A DNA stretch of 8,507 nucleotides from an uncultured Bacteroidales bacterium. Lineage in GTDB: Bacteria; Bacteroidota; Bacteroidia; Bacteroidales; F082. Both the position numbers and the translations under genes were made by a program. Where the stretch lies: NCBI GenBank assembly GCA_946410535.1, contig CAMKAR010000080.1:1-8507 (forward strand), written 5' to 3'. Shown piece after piece: positions 7,089 to 8,507 of this stretch. The stretch's first letter is position 1; every line of letters begins with the position of its first letter. The notes under the pieces are model-generated. The model was given only the letters and a program-made list of their open reading frames with translations. It did not search any database and was not told the origin of the DNA.

Positions 7089-8411
7089 CTATGATTTACA
7101 TAACCCTTCCGCCAAAGCCTTGAATTTCCGCCCGCGTTCCTCGAAGTTCTTGTATTGGTCGTAGCTCGAAGCAGCGGGCGACAGCAGCACGACATCGCCT
7201 TTTTGGGCATGGGCGGCAATGTAGGCAAAGGCTTCCTCCATCGTGGAATAATGCGTTAGAACCAAGCCCTGAAGGGGCGGCACTATTCCATCGGGGATTT
7301 CAATCCCCGCTCCCTCACCGAAGCCAGCCATCAAGCGCATCATCCTCTCCCCTGCCTTGCCCGTAAACAGCAGATGAGGCACTGGGTTTTCTCTGAGGAA
7401 ATCCGCCAAAGGCTGGTAATCGATGCCACGGTCGAAGCCACCGAGCAGCAGGAAGTCGACGCGCCCCAAGGCCTTGCAGGCTTGGATGGTGGCCTGCGGA
7501 ATGGTGGAGATGCTGTCGTTGACAAATGTAACGCCACCAAAAGTGCCCACTGGCTCCAAACGATGCTCCAACGGCTTGAAGGTATATAAATAAGGTATCA
7601 GCTCGTGATAATCCACGCCGTAGGCATCGCAGGCCAACAGTGCGGCTTTGATGTTCAGAAGGTTGTGGTCGCCTTTGAGGGGCAGCGATGTGGGGGCAAC
7701 AAGGTTGGATATATCGAATTGGGAGAACACCCTGGATTGCTTTGCTTCGCTCGCAATGACGCGACGCGCGTCGAGGGACAAACTGTCGTGGATGATGGCA
7801 AAGTCGTCCTTGTCCATGAAGCGCAAGAGGTTGAGTTTGGCGGATTTGTAGCGTTCAAACGTGCCAAAATGGTCGAGATGCTCCTCAAAGATGTTGAGCA
7901 ACACGCCCACATGCGGACTTTGGTGGACATACTCCAATTGGTGCGCCGAAAGCTCATAAACGACAATGCTTTCCGGCTTGATGTCCTCCATCACGTCGAA
8001 GCAGGGGATGCCGATGTTGCCAGTCAAAATCGCGTCGCGACCTGACGACTTCAGCAGATGGTAAATCAGGCTCGTCGTCGTGCTCTTGCCTTTTGTGCCG
8101 CTGATGCCGATGGTTTGCTTGCGGAACTGGTTGAAAAACAAGTCGGTTTGCGAAGTAATCTCCCCCCCTTTCGTGTCGAAATCCTTCAACGAAATGCCTG
8201 GTGTCTTGATGACGATGTCATAGTCGTACATGGCCTCAAGATAACTTGCGCCAAAATGCTTCACGCCTTCCATCTCGTTTTTGTCGGCCACGGCAACGGT
8301 GGCTTCCGGCAGATACTTGTGCAGGAAACGCCATGTCGATCGTCCCTCACGACCAAATCCCAAAACAAGGATGCGCTTGCCTCGCAGTCGATTCAGAATC
8401 AAGTCAAACAT
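7089..8411 (-). CDS. MurD-type Mur ligase (UDP-MurNAc-L-Ala:glutamate ligase family)
   Basis: This cytoplasmic ATP-dependent amino acid ligase has 440 residues, normal for MurD, which adds D-glutamate to UDP-MurNAc-L-Ala in peptidoglycan synthesis. In order it shows an N-terminal Rossmann-like UDP-binding part 'KRILVLGFGREGRST' (12-26), 'VIKTPGIS' (67-74), the ATP loop 'GISGTKGKSTTTS' (102-114), 'YELSAHQLE' (152-160), 'EEHLDHFG' (176-183), 'YKSAKLNL' (188-195) whose Lys192 fits the carbamylated lysine, 'GDHNLLNIKAA' (247-257), and the C-terminal signatures 'GVTFVNDSISTIPQAT' (293-308) and 'LLSPAASSYDQYKNFEERG' (409-427). The P-loop GTKGKST and the 'ELSAHQL' and 'FEEHLDHFG' forms differ from the usual Bacteroidales MurD (GTNGKT or GSNGKT, HLDRH). 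It may thus be a MurD paralogue or transferred copy rather than the housekeeping enzyme, so I give no symbol. Two segments (about 218-229 and 368-387) look like in-frame repeat insertions. The ATG overlaps the stop region of the upstream gene by 8 bp, implying coupling. Confidence 0.85.
   Translation of the reverse strand: MFDLILNRLRGKRILVLGFGREGRSTWRFLHKYLPEATVAVADKNEMEGVKHFGASYLEAMYDYDIVIKTPGISLKDFDTKGGEITSQTDLFFNQFRKQTIGISGTKGKSTTTSLIYHLLKSSGRDAILTGNIGIPCFDVMEDIKPESIVVYELSAHQLEYVHQSPHVGVLLNIFEEHLDHFGTFERYKSAKLNLLRFMDKDDFAIIHDSLSLDARRVIASEAKQSRVFSQFDISNLVAPTSLPLKGDHNLLNIKAALLACDAYGVDYHELIPYLYTFKPLEHRLEPVGTFGGVTFVNDSISTIPQATIQACKALGRVDFLLLGGFDRGIDYQPLADFLRENPVPHLLFTGKAGERMMRLMAGFGEGAGIEIPDGIVPPLQGLVLTHYSTMEEAFAYIAAHAQKGDVVLLSPAASSYDQYKNFEERGRKFKALAEGLCKS
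7261..7310. repeat. Probable inserted hairpin repeat in the Mur ligase C-terminal domain
   Basis: CGGGGATT (7292-7299) and AATCCCCG (7302-7309) are a perfect 8-bp inverted repeat with a 2-nt loop. Next to it lies GCCCTGAAGGGGC (7266-7278), a second small inverted repeat. Together they encode 'GIEIPDGIVPPLQGLVLT', a stretch longer than the short linker usual in MurD between the substrate-domain helix and 'MEEA'. The identity as a dispersed repeat is an inference. Confidence 0.45.
7732..7763 (-). repeat. 'cattgcgagcgaagc' dispersed repeat translated in frame in the Mur ligase
   Basis: The minus strand contains GTCATTGCGAGCGAAGC followed by AAAGCAATCCAGG. This matches, from memory, a very widespread short repeat class in bacterial genomes whose translations include 'IASEAKQS' and 'RHCERSEAIQ'. 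Here it is read as 'VIASEAKQSR' (residues 218-227). It falls in the variable segment between the YKSAKL lysine motif and the GDHNLLN motif, where length varies naturally in MurD. Confidence 0.65.
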
Positions 8412-8507
8412 GGAGATGGGATTTTAGGATTTGTTCGAACTTTTTAGGCAAGAAATGGTGGGTATTGAAACGATGGAGAATCTCTTCAACAGTCGGCCCT
8501 TCGACAG
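8404..8507 (-). CDS. C-terminal end of an unidentified gene upstream of the Mur ligase
   Basis: A minus-strand frame enters from the right edge and ends at TGA 8404-8406, giving 34 visible residues with protein-like composition: 'VEGPTVEEILHRFNTHHF' then 'LPKKFEQILKSHLHV'. The stop overlaps the Mur ligase ATG (8409-8411) by an 8-bp coding overlap, a typical sign of a shared operon and translational coupling. The other two frames carry stops or look non-coding. I cannot identify the family from this fragment. The context suggests a partner in cell-wall precursor metabolism, but that is only inference. Confidence 0.6.
   Translation of the reverse strand, partial: VEGPTVEEILHRFNTHHFLPKKFEQILKSHLHV
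8496..8507. repeat. 12-bp match to the repeat at 1263-1274, cut by the window edge
   Basis: GCCCTTCGACAG at the right edge is identical to the start of the dispersed repeat in the outer-membrane protein gene. It lies within the reading frame of the partial gene upstream of the Mur ligase. Whether it is a true repeat copy or chance cannot be judged without the next bases. Confidence 0.3.

Overview
The window looks like chromosomal DNA from a member of the Bacteroidota, most likely Bacteroidales. The evidence is an outer-membrane helix-hairpin-helix/beta-barrel protein of a kind I know from that phylum, start codons without convincing Shine-Dalgarno sequences, and two matches to the Bacteroidota -7 promoter consensus TAnnTTTG. 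The genus cannot be told from this sequence. No tRNA, rRNA, CRISPR array, transposase or phage gene is visible.

Layout. A plus-strand gene, cut by the left edge, encodes the helix-hairpin-helix outer-membrane protein (3-2114). Every other gene lies on the minus strand and converges on it. In transcription order from the right edge these are: the last 34 codons of an unidentified gene (8404-8507); a MurD-type Mur ligase overlapping it by 8 bp (7089-8411); a major facilitator superfamily (MFS) transporter whose reading frame is broken inside a 7-bp repeat (5740-6941); a short secreted acidic protein with an uncertain 3' end (about 5292 or 5153 to 5632); a two-repeat Na+/phosphate cotransporter with a C-terminal PhoU domain (3477-5147); and a carotenoid-desaturase-like FAD oxidoreductase that has lost an internal block and its frame (2299-3382). 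Gaps are short, and no stretch over 300 bases lacks a gene.

Functional reading. This is a mixed neighbourhood: cell wall synthesis or recycling, two membrane transporters, one surface protein and a dead redox enzyme. It does not form one obvious pathway. The Mur ligase and its upstream partner look translationally coupled. The transporters appear to be separate units, since hairpin/U-tract terminators follow the MFS gene and the small secreted protein.

The most interesting theme is that short repeats sit inside protein-coding genes. A tandem 7-mer lies in the central loop of the MFS transporter, and adding one unit restores a full-length frame, so this may be an OFF allele of a phase-variable transporter. 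A 'cattgcgagcgaagc' type dispersed repeat is translated in frame within the Mur ligase, together with a second hairpin-bearing insert. A 'CCCTTCGACAG..CTCAGGG' type repeat is translated in frame within the outer-membrane barrel, and its first 12 bases recur at the right edge of the window. I recognise no complete previously undescribed multi-gene system here.
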